From: Bacteroidales bacterium
GTDB taxonomy: Bacteria; Bacteroidota; Bacteroidia; Bacteroidales; UBA932
Assembly: GCA_017534745.1 (NCBI GenBank)
Contig: JAFXVX010000019.1
Coordinates: 123,969 to 187,968 of the forward strand
Direction: 5' to 3'
DNA length: 64,000 nt
Position numbers and translations under genes: made by a program. The first letter of the stretch is position 1. The number at the start of each line of letters is the position of its first letter. Positions 32,748 to 43,485 of this stretch are shown in pieces. The notes below the pieces were generated by a model. It saw only the letters and a program-made list of their open reading frames with translations, did no database searches and was not told the origin of the DNA.

Positions 32748-34730
32748 ATGGATTACAGAAAATTGACTGCAGAGGAAATAACTGTCCTTAAGGGCAATTG
32801 CTGCAGCGCGGCCGACTGGTCGGATGTGCTTGTTGCGGACGGCTTTGATCCGTCCAGGGTCAGCGGAAGCAGTTTCTCCGGAAAGATACGCCTGGGAGCG
32901 TTCAGGAAGGATTTTACTCTGCCGGGTGGTGTCTCCAAGCCTTCGGGGGTGAGGAATGCCGTCCTTCACAACGTCAGTGTCGGTGACGACTGCCTGATTG
33001 AGAATGTTTCCAATTATATAGCCAACTACGAGATAGGCGAGGGGACCTGTATAGAGAATGTGGACCTTGTCTATGTCGATGGGGAGAGCTCCTTCGGCAA
33101 CGGCGTAGAGGTCTCGGTCCTCAACGAGACCGGAGGCCGCGAGGTTCGTATCCACGAAAAGCTCGGCGCCCAGATAGCGTACGTGGAGACTATGTACCGC
33201 TACCGTCCCGGCCTCATTGACCGTCTCAACGCACTGACGGACAGCCTGGTGGAGAAAAGCAAAAGCTCCGTGGGCCGGATCGGCTCCCACGTTTTCATCC
33301 GCAATACGCGGTATATAAACGCTGTAAGGATTGGTGATTATGCGATCATCAGCGGCGTGAGCCGGCTTCGCAACGGGACGGTCGTCAGCAACGCCGCCGC
33401 GCCCGTCTGTATCGGCCACGGGGTGATCGCCGATGATTTCATCATCTGCAGCGGCTCGCATGTGGAAGACAACTCGACGCTTCTCCGGTGCTTCATCGGC
33501 CAGAGCTGCCATTTCGGCCACGGATACAGCGCCTCCGATTCGCTCTTCTTCTCCAACTGCCAGGGCGAGAACGGCGAGGCCTGCGCAATCTTCGCCGGCC
33601 CGTTCACTGTGACCCACCACAAGAGCACCCTTCTCATCGCCGGTATGTTCTCCTTCATGAACGCCGGCAGCGGGTCGAACCAGAGCAACCACCTTTACAA
33701 GCTCGGCCCCATCCACCAGGGCATCCTTGAGAGGGGCTCCAAGACGGCCTCCGATTCGTATATCCTCTGGCCTTCGAGAGTAGGCGCGTTCTCCCTGGTG
33801 ATGGGCCGCCACGTCAACCATTCGGACACATCGAATCTGCCGTTCTCCTATCTTATTGAGCAGCAGAACACTACATATCTCGTCCCCGCCGTCAACCTCC
33901 GCAGCGTCGGGACCATCCGCGACGCGCAGAAATGGCCGAAGCGAGACGGACGCAAGGACCCTGCCCGGCTGGACAATATCAACTTCAACCTCCTCAGCCC
34001 CTACACGGTGCAGAAGATGGTGAAGGGTATAGACCTTCTGAAGAATCTGCAGTATTCTTCCGGAGAGCTGTCGGATGTCTATTCTTTCCACAGCGCCAAG
34101 ATCAAGAACAGCGCGCTCAAGAAGGGCATCGCCCTTTACAGGACGGCCATCGTGAAATTCCTCGGCAACTCCATAATCAAGCGCCTCGAAAATCTTCCCG
34201 CCGGCGCCTCGGATGAGGACATCCGCGCGGCGCTCCGCCCGGACATCCCGGAAGGGACAGGCTACTGGGTGGACCTCAGCGGCATGATCGCCCCGAAGGG
34301 CGTGGTGGATGATCTCCTGGACCGCATCGAGGCGGGCAAGGTCGATTCCATCGAAGGCATCAACGAGGCCTTCGCCGCCATCCATTCATTGTATTACACC
34401 TACGAGTGGACCTGGGCCTATGGCAAATACAGGGAGTTCTTCGGCGTCGCCCCCGAAGAGATGACGGCGGAAGACGTTATATCGATAGTCCGCCAGTGGA
34501 AGGAGGCCGTGATAGGCCTCGACAGGACCCTTTACGAGGACGCCCGCAAGGAGTTCAACCTCGCATCCATGACCGGCTTCGGCGCCGACGGCAACAAGGA
34601 GGACAAGGAGCAGGACTTCGAGCACGTTCGCGGCGACTTCGAGTCCAACGCTTTCGTCACCGCCGTCCTCGACCACATCCGCGCCAAGGAAGCCCTCGGC
34701 GACGAGCTCATTTCAAGACTTACACGTTAA
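32748..34730 (+). CDS. DUF4954 family protein with left-handed beta-helix
   Basis: 660 residues. After a helical N-terminus, residues about 70-330 contain hexapeptide-like turns (VGDDCLIENVSNYIANYEIGEGTCIENVDLVY, ISGVSRLRNGTVVSNAAAP, IICSGSHVEDNSTLLRCFIGQSCHFG), the left-handed beta-helix of acyltransferases and nucleotidyltransferase tails. The C-terminal half is helical. The family is found in Bacteroidota and spirochaetes and has no proven activity. It lies 3 nt before ettA, so they are cotranscribed. Confidence 0.85.
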   Translation: MDYRKLTAEEITVLKGNCCSAADWSDVLVADGFDPSRVSGSSFSGKIRLGAFRKDFTLPGGVSKPSGVRNAVLHNVSVGDDCLIENVSNYIANYEIGEGTCIENVDLVYVDGESSFGNGVEVSVLNETGGREVRIHEKLGAQIAYVETMYRYRPGLIDRLNALTDSLVEKSKSSVGRIGSHVFIRNTRYINAVRIGDYAIISGVSRLRNGTVVSNAAAPVCIGHGVIADDFIICSGSHVEDNSTLLRCFIGQSCHFGHGYSASDSLFFSNCQGENGEACAIFAGPFTVTHHKSTLLIAGMFSFMNAGSGSNQSNHLYKLGPIHQGILERGSKTASDSYILWPSRVGAFSLVMGRHVNHSDTSNLPFSYLIEQQNTTYLVPAVNLRSVGTIRDAQKWPKRDGRKDPARLDNINFNLLSPYTVQKMVKGIDLLKNLQYSSGELSDVYSFHSAKIKNSALKKGIALYRTAIVKFLGNSIIKRLENLPAGASDEDIRAALRPDIPEGTGYWVDLSGMIAPKGVVDDLLDRIEAGKVDSIEGINEAFAAIHSLYYTYEWTWAYGKYREFFGVAPEEMTAEDVISIVRQWKEAVIGLDRTLYEDARKEFNLASMTGFGADGNKEDKEQDFEHVRGDFESNAFVTAVLDHIRAKEALGDELISRLTR

Positions 34731-34733
34731 CTT

Positions 34734-36410
34734 ATGGCTGACGAGAAGATTATATTTTCGATGAACGGGGTAGGAAAGGTGCTGCCCCACAACAACAAGG
34801 TTATACTTAAGGACATTTACCTGTCGTTCTTCTATGGTGCAAAAATCGGCATCATAGGTCTCAACGGATCGGGTAAATCGACGCTGCTGAAGATTATCGC
34901 CGGGGTGGAGAAATCCTACAAGGGCGAAGTCGTGTGGGCGCCCGGATACACTGTCGGCTACCTTGAGCAGGAGCCGCAGATGGATCCGGACAAGACCGTC
35001 CTGGAGGTTGTCCAGGAGGGCGTGCAGGAGGTGATGGATACTCTCGCCGAGTACAACGAGATCTCCATGAAGTTCATGGAGCCGATGTCCGACGAGGAGA
35101 TGAACGCCCTCATCGAGCGGCAGGGTGAGCTGACCGAGAAGATAGACCACATGGACGGCTGGGAGATAGACTCCAAACTGGAGAGGGCGATGGACGCCCT
35201 CCAGTGTCCTCCGCCGGATGCGTCGATAAAGACTCTCTCCGGTGGCGAGCGCCGCAGGGTGGCCCTTTGCCGTCTGCTGCTGCGTCAGCCGGACGTCCTT
35301 CTTCTAGACGAGCCGACAAACCACCTCGACACCGAGAGCATCCAGTGGCTCGAAGAGCACCTCAGGCAGTACAAGGGGACGGTCATCGCCGTCACCCACG
35401 ACCGTTATTTCCTCGACAACGTCGCCGGCTGGATCCTTGAGCTGGACAGGGGCGAGGGGATTCCATGGAAAGGCAATTACTCCTCCTGGCTCGACCAGAA
35501 GACAAAGCGTCTCGCCGTCGAGGAAAAGCAGGAGTCGAAGCGCCGCAAGACTCTCGAGCGGGAGCTCGAGTGGGTCAGGATGGCCCCGAAAGCCCGGCAG
35601 GCGAAGCAGAAGGCCCGTCTGGGGGCTTATGAGAAACTCGCTGCGGCCGACGCGAAGCAGAAGGAGGCAAGCCTGGAGATTTATATCCCCAACGGTCCGC
35701 ACCTTGGAAATAAGGTCATACGTTTCAACGACGTCTCAAAAGGATACGGCGATACGCTTTTGTTTGAGCACCTTACGTTCGAGCTCCCGCCGGCTGGCAT
35801 AGTCGGGGTCATAGGCCCCAACGGCGCCGGCAAGACGACCCTTTTCCGCCTCATTATGGGTATCGAAAAGCCCGACAGCGGCACCATTGAGATCGGCGAC
35901 ACTGTCAAGATTGCATACGTGGATCAGCAGCACAAGTCCATAGACCCGGACAAGACCGTCTATGAGACGATCGCCGGCAACTCCGAATGGGTCCGTATGG
36001 GCGGAAGGGATATCAACGCCCGCTCCTGGGTCTCCCGATTCAACTTCTCGGGGGCGGACCAGGAGAAACTCTGCGGAGTGCTTTCCGGTGGCGAGCGCAA
36101 CAGGCTCCACCTGGCCCTCACTCTGAAGGACGAGGGCAACGTCCTCCTTCTCGACGAGCCGACCAACGACGTGGACGTCAACACCATCCGAGCCCTCGAG
36201 GAGGGCCTCGACGGCTTCGCGGGCTGCGCGGTCGTCGTAAGCCACGACCGCTGGTTCCTCGACCGCATAGCGACCCACATCCTCGCCTATGAAGGCGACG
36301 GCAAGGTCGTTTTCTTCGAAGGCAACTACGCCGAGTACGAGGAGAACCGCAAGATGCGCCTCGGCACGACCGAGCCCAAACGTTTCAAATACAAAAAACT
36401 GATGGAATAA
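34734..36410 (+). CDS. ettA: Energy-dependent translational throttle protein EttA (ABC-F)
   Basis: 558 residues, two ABC ATPase domains in one chain. Walker A motifs are GLNGSGKST (near 43) and GPNGAGKTT (near 363), signature motifs LSGGERRRV and LSGGERNRL, and Walker B/D-loop LLLDEPTNHLD and LLLDEPTNDVD. The linker is rich in Lys/Arg/Glu (EEKQESKRRKTLERELEWVRMAPKARQAK) as in EttA. It gates the ribosome E-site according to ATP/ADP. Starts 3 nt after DUF4954 and ends 1 nt before the GH2 gene. Confidence 0.95.
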   Translation: MADEKIIFSMNGVGKVLPHNNKVILKDIYLSFFYGAKIGIIGLNGSGKSTLLKIIAGVEKSYKGEVVWAPGYTVGYLEQEPQMDPDKTVLEVVQEGVQEVMDTLAEYNEISMKFMEPMSDEEMNALIERQGELTEKIDHMDGWEIDSKLERAMDALQCPPPDASIKTLSGGERRRVALCRLLLRQPDVLLLDEPTNHLDTESIQWLEEHLRQYKGTVIAVTHDRYFLDNVAGWILELDRGEGIPWKGNYSSWLDQKTKRLAVEEKQESKRRKTLERELEWVRMAPKARQAKQKARLGAYEKLAAADAKQKEASLEIYIPNGPHLGNKVIRFNDVSKGYGDTLLFEHLTFELPPAGIVGVIGPNGAGKTTLFRLIMGIEKPDSGTIEIGDTVKIAYVDQQHKSIDPDKTVYETIAGNSEWVRMGGRDINARSWVSRFNFSGADQEKLCGVLSGGERNRLHLALTLKDEGNVLLLDEPTNDVDVNTIRALEEGLDGFAGCAVVVSHDRWFLDRIATHILAYEGDGKVVFFEGNYAEYEENRKMRLGTTEPKRFKYKKLME

Positions 36411-36411
36411 T

Positions 36412-38277
36412 ATGAGAAAATTTGTCTTTATCCTTGCCGCTCTCGCGGCCGCATCCTGCGCGCAGCAGGCCTCCTGGGCCCCTGCAGGGGACCATATCCG
36501 TACGTCCTGGGCAGAGCAGGTGTCGCCTGTGAATGCCCATCCCGAGTATCCGCGTCCCCAGATGGTGAGGCCGGACTGGAAATCTCTCAATGGCCTGTGG
36601 GACTATGCCCTGGCCGGGAAGGACGAGGCTCAGCCTGCCTTCGGAGGGGACAGGATTCTGGTGCCGTTCTGCATCGAATCGTCCCTTTCCGGAGTCGGTA
36701 AGAGGGTCGGAGTAGATAGCGTGCTGTGGTACCGCACCTCGTTCAAAGTCCCTTGCAGGTGGAAGGGCCGTGTGCTCCTTCATTTTGACGCAGTGGACTG
36801 GAAGGCTGAGGTCTCGCTCAACGGTAAGGAGCTTGGCATCCACACCGGTGGATATACCGCATTTTCTTTTGACATCACCGATTATCTCGTTAAAGGGAAG
36901 CAGGAGCTCATCGTGAGGGTTGAGGACGGGACCGACAACGGCGAGCAGCCGCGCGGCAAGCAGGTTTCCGACCCCCACGGCATCTGGTACACGCCTGTGA
37001 GCGGCATCTGGCAGAGCGTCTGGATCGAGCCGGCTGGTGAGGCGTTCGTCGCCGATTACTGCGCCGTCTCCGACATTGACGCCGGCAGCCTCCTTGTGGA
37101 GGTTGACGTCGATGGTGAAGCGGACGAGGTTGAGGCAGTCCTTCTTGAAGGGTCTGTCGGCTACTCCGCAGAAGGGACTCCTGGCGTCGCGCTTACAAGC
37201 GCTGTCGCCGCTCCCGGCGAGCCGCTGACGCTGATGCTCGACGAGCCGGAGCTCTGGTCGCCCGAGTCACCGTATCTCTACGGGCTTGAAATCGTGCTGC
37301 GCAAGGGAGGCAAGGTCATCGACAAGGTCGAAGGCTACACCGCTTTCCGCAAGAGTTCGGAGGTCGTCGATTCCAAGGGATACAAGAGGCTCGGACTCAA
37401 CGGGAAGCCTTACTTCCAGTTCGGCCCCCTGGACCAGGGCTGGTGGCCTGACGGCCTTTACACGGCCCCGACCGACGACGCCCTGCGCTTCGACATAGAG
37501 AAGACGAAGGATTTCGGATTCAATATGATACGTAAGCATATCAAGGTTGAGCCGGCCCGCTGGTACAACTGGTGTGACCGCCTCGGCATCGTCGTATGGC
37601 AGGATATGCCTTGTCTGGCGAGTCACTTGCCTTCTCCGAAAGGCACCCCCAACCCCCAGTGGGGGCAGTGGGGTTACGGCGAGGGCTGGGACTATCCCCT
37701 CACCGAGACCGCAAAGGCTACATATTACAAAGAGTGGGGAGAGATTATCGCTCAACTCAAGAAATATCCCTGCATTGTGGTCTGGGTGCCGTTCAATGAG
37801 GCCTGGAGCCAGTTTGACACGGAGAAAGCCGTGGAGTTCACCTATGCGCAGGATTCGACACGTCTTGTCAATTCCGCTTCCGGCGGCAATTCTCGCCTCT
37901 GCGGCGACATCCTCGACAGCCACAACTATCCGAGGCCCATCATGAAGTTCCGCAGCGAAGGGAAGCAGATTGACGTCCTCGGTGAGTACGGCGGCATAGG
38001 CTGCGCCATCGAAGACCACCTCTGGCAGGAGGACAACAACTGGGGCTACAAGGGCCTCTGCGCCGACGGCGAAGAGGTTCTGGCAAAGTATGAGAAGTAC
38101 GCCGATATGTTCATCCCCGAGATCGAGTCCGGCGTTTCCGCCGGCGTCTATACCCAGACTACCGACGTCGAGGTCGAGGTTAACGGACTCATGACCTATG
38201 ACCGCAAGGTAATCAAGATGGATGAAGAGCGCCTCCGCGCAATCAATAAGAAGGTAATCGCGTCGATGGAGAAGTAG
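36412..38277 (+). CDS. GH2-type glycoside hydrolase lipoprotein
   Basis: 621 residues. A signal peptide with lipobox AAAS-C16 directs it to the membrane. It has a GH2 sugar-binding (jelly-roll) domain, an immunoglobulin-like domain, and a TIM barrel. The acid/base is in PFNEAW (Glu463) and the nucleophile in LGEYGG (Glu525). It would release beta-galactosyl, mannosyl or glucuronyl residues, and specificity cannot be called. No SusC/SusD pair is next to it, so it is an isolated gene rather than a polysaccharide utilisation locus. 1 nt after ettA. Confidence 0.88.
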   Translation: MRKFVFILAALAAASCAQQASWAPAGDHIRTSWAEQVSPVNAHPEYPRPQMVRPDWKSLNGLWDYALAGKDEAQPAFGGDRILVPFCIESSLSGVGKRVGVDSVLWYRTSFKVPCRWKGRVLLHFDAVDWKAEVSLNGKELGIHTGGYTAFSFDITDYLVKGKQELIVRVEDGTDNGEQPRGKQVSDPHGIWYTPVSGIWQSVWIEPAGEAFVADYCAVSDIDAGSLLVEVDVDGEADEVEAVLLEGSVGYSAEGTPGVALTSAVAAPGEPLTLMLDEPELWSPESPYLYGLEIVLRKGGKVIDKVEGYTAFRKSSEVVDSKGYKRLGLNGKPYFQFGPLDQGWWPDGLYTAPTDDALRFDIEKTKDFGFNMIRKHIKVEPARWYNWCDRLGIVVWQDMPCLASHLPSPKGTPNPQWGQWGYGEGWDYPLTETAKATYYKEWGEIIAQLKKYPCIVVWVPFNEAWSQFDTEKAVEFTYAQDSTRLVNSASGGNSRLCGDILDSHNYPRPIMKFRSEGKQIDVLGEYGGIGCAIEDHLWQEDNNWGYKGLCADGEEVLAKYEKYADMFIPEIESGVSAGVYTQTTDVEVEVNGLMTYDRKVIKMDEERLRAINKKVIASMEK

Positions 38278-38284
38278 GCAGGGA

Positions 38285-41104
38285 ATGGAGGAAGGAAGCA
38301 TAGTAATAAAAGGCGCACGCGTCAACAATCTCAAGGACATCTCCCTTGAGATTCCGCGCGGAAAGCTTGTCGTCATAACCGGAGTTTCCGGGAGCGGAAA
38401 GTCCTCGCTGGCGTTCGACACTCTGTATGCCGAAGGCCAGAGGCGTTTCGCGGAAAGCCTTTCTTCCTATGCCCGCCAGTTCCTCGGGAGGATGTCCAAG
38501 CCGGACGTCGACTCGATTGAAGGCATCCCCCCTGCAATAGCCATCGAGCAGAAAGTCAACACCAGGAACCCCCGTTCCACCGTCGGCACAACGACGGAGA
38601 TCTACGACTACCTGAGGCTCATCTATGCCCGCATAGGGCGGACCTTCTCGCCCGTGAGCGGGAAGGAGGTGCGCTGCAACACCGTCTCTGACGTGATGCG
38701 CGCCATCCTCGAAGGAGGCTTGTCTTCCTTCTATATCCTCTCTGATGTAGGATGGTCTTCAAGGGACGACCTCGTGGAGCTTATGCTCTCGCTCTCCGGC
38801 GAGGGTTTCAGCCGTCTCTATGACCCTGCGGCTGATGCTCCCGTGCGCCTCGACGAGGTGATGAAACTCTCCGAGAGCGGCCTTCCGAAAGAGATGTATC
38901 TTTTCGTGGACAGGGTTAAGCTTGATGCGGTTGACGAGGACCTTATCGCACGGCTGCGCGATTCCGTCTCGTCGGCCTTCTCCAATGGCGACGTGATTCT
39001 CCGGAAGGAGACCCCGGACGGGAAAGTCTCGCTGGAGAAGTTCTCCCAGCGCCTGGAGATGGACGGGATAGAGTTCCGCCGTCCGGACGAGTTCCTGTTC
39101 TCCTTCAACAGCCCGCTCGGGGCCTGCCCGGTCTGCGGCGGCCTCGGCAAGATAATAGGCATCAGCGAAGACCTCGTGGTCCCGGACAAGACCAAGAGCA
39201 TCTACGACGGTGCCATAGCCTGCTGGCGGGGCGAAAAAATGGGCTGGTTCCGCGACCACCTCATCGAGGTGTCGGAGCGCTATGGTATCCGCATTTTTGA
39301 GCCGTGGTGCCGCCTTTCAGACAAGGAGAAGGACATTATCTGGAACGGCCACAGCGTCAAGGGCGACGATTCTTCTATAGTAGGTATCAACGAGTTCTTC
39401 GAATGGGTGGAGTCCAACCGCTACAAGATACAGTATAAATACATGCTGAGCCGCTACAGCGGCCGGACGGTGTGCTCTTCCTGCGGCGGTAGCCGCCTCA
39501 GGAAGGAAGCCCACTACGTCAAGGTCGGTGGGCGCACGATTGCTGAACTCCTCTCGATGAATGTAGTGGAGCTTATAAAGTTCCTTGAGGGTGTGGAACT
39601 GTCTGATTATGAGAAGGGAGTGGCCGGGAAGGCAATCGATGAAGTGCTTTCGAGGCTCCGTTACATAGATGATGTGGGGCTCGGGTATCTCACCCTTTCG
39701 AGAAATTCCAATACCCTTTCCGGAGGTGAAAGCCAGAGGATAAACCTGGTGACGGCTCTCGGCAGCTCGCTGGTGGGGTCGATGTATATCCTGGACGAGC
39801 CGTCCATCGGGCTCCATCCCCGTGACACCGACAGGCTCATTTCGGTTCTCAAAAGACTCCGTGATATCGGCAACACCGTCGTAGTTGTGGAGCACGACGA
39901 AAAAATTATCCGCGCCGCAGACCTCCTGATAGATATGGGCCCGATGGCCGGGACCGGCGGCGGAGAGGTTGTTTACACGGGCACTATCGAGGGATCCGGC
40001 AAGTCCAATTCCCTGACACTCAGATACCTTCGCGGCGAGATGCCAGGATTCTCAAGAAAAAAACGCACTTCCGACTACTACATCAGCGTCGAAGGTGCGA
40101 TGGAGCACAATCTCAAGGACATTACGGTGAAGTTCCCCCTCGGGGTATTCACGGTCGTCACGGGGGTCTCCGGCAGCGGAAAGTCCACCCTTGTCGGCGA
40201 TATCCTTTATCCGGCCATGAAGCGCCGGATAAACGAGACCGGTGACCTCCCGGGTACCTTCCGCGGCCTCGGCGGCAACCTCGACCGCATAACCCGCGTC
40301 GAGTACGTGGACCAGAACCCTCTCGGCAAGAGTTCGCGCTCCAATGCCGTGACTTACCTGAAGGTTTACGACGACATCCGTAAACTGCTGTCTTCCACAC
40401 AGGCTGCAAAGCTCTCGGGGCTCACTCCTTCCTCGTTCTCCTTTAACCAGGAGGGCGGCCGCTGCCCCGAGTGCCAGGGCGAGGGCTTCGTCAGGATAGG
40501 GATGCAGTTTATGGCGGACGTGACTATGGTCTGCTCCTCGTGCGGCGGCAAGCGCTTCAAGAGCGAAGTGCTTGAAGTCCGTTACGAGGGGAAGAACGTC
40601 GATGACATCCTCTCGATGAGCGTAGCCGAAGCCATAGAGTTTTTCGGCTCTCTCAAGGATCCTCAGGCAAAGCTTGTCGCCGAGAGGCTCAAGCCCCTTG
40701 CCGATGTCGGCCTTTCCTACATCAAGCTCGGCCAGCCATCCTCGACCCTTTCCGGCGGCGAGAGCCAGAGAGTCAAACTGGCATACTTCCTATCCATGAG
40801 CCTCAACGACGACAGGCCGCGGAAGGACAGGATCCTGTTCATCTTCGACGAGCCCACGACAGGTCTCCATTTCTACGATGTCGAGAAGCTCCTCAAGGCC
40901 TTCGACATGCTTCTTTCAAGGGGCCACACCATAGTTGTCGTGGAGCACAACACCGAGGTCATCCGTGCGGCCGACTGGGTCATAGACCTTGGCCCCGAAG
41001 CCGGCGACGAGGGCGGCAGGGTCGTCTTCGCCGGCACCCCGGAGGACCTTGTCAGCCGCTCCAAGGGTCACACGGCGCGCTATCTTGCCTCCTCTACGCT
41101 GTAG
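38285..41104 (+). CDS. uvrA: Excinuclease ABC subunit A
   Basis: 939 residues, normal UvrA length. It recognises bulky DNA lesions for UvrB/UvrC. Two ABC domains with Walker [10 protein letters not shown] (33-41) and GVSGSGKST (near 626), LSGGESQRI and LSGGESQRV signatures, and paired zinc modules with cysteines in CPVCGG/CSSCGG and CPECQG/CSSCGG. It starts 7 nt after the GH2 stop. Its last 25 nt overlap the 3' end of a minus-strand lipoprotein gene. Confidence 0.97.
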   Translation: MEEGSIVIKGARVNNLKDISLEIPRGKLVVITGVSGSGKSSLAFDTLYAEGQRRFAESLSSYARQFLGRMSKPDVDSIEGIPPAIAIEQKVNTRNPRSTVGTTTEIYDYLRLIYARIGRTFSPVSGKEVRCNTVSDVMRAILEGGLSSFYILSDVGWSSRDDLVELMLSLSGEGFSRLYDPAADAPVRLDEVMKLSESGLPKEMYLFVDRVKLDAVDEDLIARLRDSVSSAFSNGDVILRKETPDGKVSLEKFSQRLEMDGIEFRRPDEFLFSFNSPLGACPVCGGLGKIIGISEDLVVPDKTKSIYDGAIACWRGEKMGWFRDHLIEVSERYGIRIFEPWCRLSDKEKDIIWNGHSVKGDDSSIVGINEFFEWVESNRYKIQYKYMLSRYSGRTVCSSCGGSRLRKEAHYVKVGGRTIAELLSMNVVELIKFLEGVELSDYEKGVAGKAIDEVLSRLRYIDDVGLGYLTLSRNSNTLSGGESQRINLVTALGSSLVGSMYILDEPSIGLHPRDTDRLISVLKRLRDIGNTVVVVEHDEKIIRAADLLIDMGPMAGTGGGEVVYTGTIEGSGKSNSLTLRYLRGEMPGFSRKKRTSDYYISVEGAMEHNLKDITVKFPLGVFTVVTGVSGSGKSTLVGDILYPAMKRRINETGDLPGTFRGLGGNLDRITRVEYVDQNPLGKSSRSNAVTYLKVYDDIRKLLSSTQAAKLSGLTPSSFSFNQEGGRCPECQGEGFVRIGMQFMADVTMVCSSCGGKRFKSEVLEVRYEGKNVDDILSMSVAEAIEFFGSLKDPQAKLVAERLKPLADVGLSYIKLGQPSSTLSGGESQRVKLAYFLSMSLNDDRPRKDRILFIFDEPTTGLHFYDVEKLLKAFDMLLSRGHTIVVVEHNTEVIRAADWVIDLGPEAGDEGGRVVFAGTPEDLVSRSKGHTARYLASSTL

Positions 41105-41988
41105 CCCGTACTCCAGCCCCCTTCTCCTCCGTCCGGCGGCAGTTTCACCGTGTAATGATAATGGCAGCCGCGGCGGATGTCGTAGTTGCCGTCCATTTCT
41201 CCGAGATAGAAGCGATAGGATAAGGTCCTTGTCTCCTCTCCCTTTTTGCAGTCAGCGATTATCTCAACAAACGAGCAGCAGGCTGAGTGCCTTGCTCCCT
41301 GCAGATTCTCAAGCATATAAAGGCTGATTTCCCGGCTCAGGCCATATTCGCTTCCCCTGTTGAGGTCGTCGGCCTCCATCCCGGTCTTCCGGAAGCCAAT
41401 GTTGAAAACTTCCGATTCATTCTTGACGGCGCTGTCCCTGAAAAGTGCCACTACCGAAGGGCAGGCCCCGACCTCGATGCTTTTTACGCTGATTTCCGTC
41501 CCGTCCTCCAGCGCGTTGCGGTCCATCCTCACCGAAACCTTCGCCATGGTCCTGAGGAGGGGAATCTCCACGGACGAACCTCCTGTCACCATCTTCCGGC
41601 GGACGGATCCTGTCATCGGGATGCCGCGCGTGTATTCGTCTGGGTAGGCCATGTGGTATATATATGACAGAAGTTCTTCTTCGCTCCTTCTTTCAAACTG
41701 GTAGCGCACATTCGCTATCACGTAAAAACTGTAGCGGCTTCCTGCGACAAGGGGAAGCCGGCAGAGTTCCCCGTCACGCCCGGCCGACGGAAAGTAGTGC
41801 GAACCTTCAAGGATGCCCTGCTCGTCATAGACAAGGAGGTTGACGTCCGAGATCATATTCTCGTCCGGATCATCGGATCGGGTCATGAGACCGGTTAAAA
41901 TCAGGACCGGGGTCTCCACGGGGACTTTAGCGCAGGAAGCCAGGAAGAGCGTCAGAAGAGCACCGTAATATTTTCTTTTTCGGTCCAT
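41080..41988 (-). CDS. DUF4906/FimB-Mfa2-type fimbrial lipoprotein
   Basis: 302 residues from the ATG at 41988 (MDRKRKYYG), with lipobox LFLAS-C19. The body follows the pattern of Bacteroidales type V pilus anchor/tip proteins: SRYSFYVIANV, PLLRTMAKVSVRMD, and the end YRFYLGEMDGNYDIRRGCHYHYTVKL. It is likely secreted to the surface as a fimbrial accessory or tip subunit. It overlaps the upstream gene by 37 nt and converges with uvrA. No major fimbrillin or shaft gene is in view, so a complete pilus is not shown. Confidence 0.7.
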   Translation of the reverse strand: MDRKRKYYGALLTLFLASCAKVPVETPVLILTGLMTRSDDPDENMISDVNLLVYDEQGILEGSHYFPSAGRDGELCRLPLVAGSRYSFYVIANVRYQFERRSEEELLSYIYHMAYPDEYTRGIPMTGSVRRKMVTGGSSVEIPLLRTMAKVSVRMDRNALEDGTEISVKSIEVGACPSVVALFRDSAVKNESEVFNIGFRKTGMEADDLNRGSEYGLSREISLYMLENLQGARHSACCSFVEIIADCKKGEETRTLSYRFYLGEMDGNYDIRRGCHYHYTVKLPPDGGEGGWSTGYSVEEAR

Positions 41989-43004
41989 GGGAGGATGTTT
42001 GTGGAGATCAGTATGTCTTCCCGGGAGACGGGCGTCTCCGGGTCTTTCGTCCCTTTCCCGGTGAATGTTATGTCCAGGGAATATAATTTCCCCATTTCCA
42101 GATCTTTGAGGAGTATAGGGTAATACCACGTCTCCCCGTCTATAAAGGCTTCGAAAACAAGCTTGGACAGCGGCGCCCCGAAGGTCTCCACCTTGACCCC
42201 GGAGGGGAAGAGGTAGAGCTCTATATCCGGGAAAATAACTTCCTTCCCGACATTCCCTGCGGATGCGAAAATCATTTCGGGATGTCCGACGGATGCTTTG
42301 TCGTCTTCGGAAAGTCCGCCGAGGTTTAGCCAGGAGGAGGGAGGGGATTCCCTAAGTCCAAGCACCGGAGATGTTGCCGGGATGTTGGTGAGATATATTT
42401 TTACGTCCTCCATCGGAGAGGCGCTGTAGGGGTGCTGGTGAAAATCCGCCAGGAGAGAGTTGATCCGGAGCTTTGCCAGCAGGGGCCTGAGCCCAATGAC
42501 GGCGTCTCCGGTCCTGGCCTGCCCGCATAGGGAGGGAAGGGATGGATTTTCCTCCCGGAAGTCGCGCTCTTTGGCTGAAAGTGTCTTATAATCACGGATA
42601 TCCGCGTATTCGTACAGGTCTTTTCCTTCGGAGGTTACGGCGACTATTATCTTACTGCCGCTCCCGCAGACGGCCCCTGTCACCGCTCCGTCGGTGCAGA
42701 CCGTCCTGGAGAAGGAGTCAAGCCTGCCCAGTGCATCGTCGTCGAAAAAAAGAAAGTCCAGCATCCGGCCTTCCGTGAGAACCGCTGAACTGACCCTGAG
42801 GCGCTTTGCGGCCGGCGCTTCTTCTTCCGGGAGAGCTCTTTTGCAGGATACAAGAAAAAAGGCCGGACTCGGGATGATGATTGACAAATGCAGTAGAAAT
42901 GATGTTAATGTTGCGGCAGACGAGCGCGCAAGAAGTTTTAAAGACCCATAGGACAGTCTTAGGCAGGGCCGGCCCTTTTTCTCAGATTTCGGGGATGTAT
43001 CCAT
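41952..43004 (-). CDS. FimB/Mfa2- or fimbrillin-like lipoprotein
   Basis: 350 residues. The start at 43004 puts a long positively charged N-region before the hydrophobic core and lipobox FLVS-C54, so the true start could be a little further in. Two beta-sandwich-like halves follow, and the end (ILISTNILPWTEKENITVLF, given here in part: NILPW, ITVLF) is the last strand typical of fimbrillin-type subunits, used in donor-strand assembly. The -7 box TACCTTTG at 43028-43021 supports transcription from just before it. It overlaps its partner gene by 37 nt. Confidence 0.65.
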   Translation of the reverse strand: MDTSPKSEKKGRPCLRLSYGSLKLLARSSAATLTSFLLHLSIIIPSPAFFLVSCKRALPEEEAPAAKRLRVSSAVLTEGRMLDFLFFDDDALGRLDSFSRTVCTDGAVTGAVCGSGSKIIVAVTSEGKDLYEYADIRDYKTLSAKERDFREENPSLPSLCGQARTGDAVIGLRPLLAKLRINSLLADFHQHPYSASPMEDVKIYLTNIPATSPVLGLRESPPSSWLNLGGLSEDDKASVGHPEMIFASAGNVGKEVIFPDIELYLFPSGVKVETFGAPLSKLVFEAFIDGETWYYPILLKDLEMGKLYSLDITFTGKGTKDPETPVSREDILISTNILPWTEKENITVLF

Positions 43005-43020
43005 TGCGAACGGTTTTTCG

Positions 43021-43028
43021 CAAAGGTA
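43021..43028 (-). promoter_or_regulatory. -7 box upstream of the fimbrial lipoprotein pair
   Basis: TACCTTTG on the minus strand (43028-43021), 16 nt before the start at 43004. The -33 position has no TTTG, so the promoter is incomplete or needs an activator. Confidence 0.45.
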
Positions 43029-43150
43029 GGCCGGCAGCCCCCGTGGAAGAAGGAATTATAAAAAACAATTTACGATTTTTTAACTCTTTCAGTGTTTTTT
43101 AATGTTTTTTCAGTGTTTCTTTATGCGTATTAAAATTTTTCTTTATACAA
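43029..43150. other. AT-rich intergenic stretch with an imperfect direct repeat
   Basis: No gene seen. Two 18-nt copies differing at 2 positions (TTTCAGTG...AATG at 43087-43104 and TTTCAGTG...TATG at 43108-43125) lie 21 nt apart in an AT-rich context. They could bind a regulator of the fimbrial pair, or be random low-complexity sequence. Confidence 0.35.
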
Positions 43151-43186
43151 AAAAGGACGGCCGTTTCACCGAAACGCCGTCCTTTT
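43151..43186 (-). terminator. Terminator of rpmE2
   Basis: Stem AAAAGGACGG plus CGTTTC pairs with GAAACGCCGTCCTTTT (one bulged C), giving a T-run on the minus strand after the L31 gene. It is nearly symmetric and could also act on the plus strand. Confidence 0.85.
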
Positions 43187-43210
43187 GAACCTTTGTCCGA
43201 GCAAGACTGC

Positions 43211-43462
43211 TTATTTCTGTCTTGCCTTGTATCTCTGATAGAATCTGTCGACGCGGCCTGCAGTGTCCACGAGCTTCACCTTACCGGTGTAGAACGGGTG
43301 CGAGGTGTTGGAGATTTCCAGCTTCACGAGAGGGTACTCAACGCCTTCGACCACGAGGGTCTCCTTGGTGGGGGCGCAGGAACGCGTAATGAAGACTGTG
43401 TCATTCGACATATCCTTGAAAGCTACAAGACGGTAGGTTTCGGGATGAATTCCATTTTTCAT
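43211..43462 (-). CDS. rpmE2: Ribosomal protein L31 type B
   Basis: 83 residues. [28 protein letters not shown] and [11 protein letters not shown]-type [30 protein letters not shown] are the type-B L31 hallmarks. The zinc-binding CxxC of type A L31 is absent, as in zinc-independent L31 paralogues, consistent with a zinc-sparing role. It has its own promoter and terminator, so it is monocistronic. Confidence 0.95.
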   Translation of the reverse strand: MKNGIHPETYRLVAFKDMSNDTVFITRSCAPTKETLVVEGVEYPLVKLEISNTSHPFYTGKVKLVDTAGRVDRFYQRYKARQK

Positions 43463-43485
43463 TGCCTCTGTAATTTTTTAGCCCG

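Noticed and set aside
32727-34385. 552-codon minus-strand open frame opposite DUF4954
   Set aside because: The plus-strand product has recognisable hexapeptide repeats and operon spacing. The antisense product has no recognisable domains.
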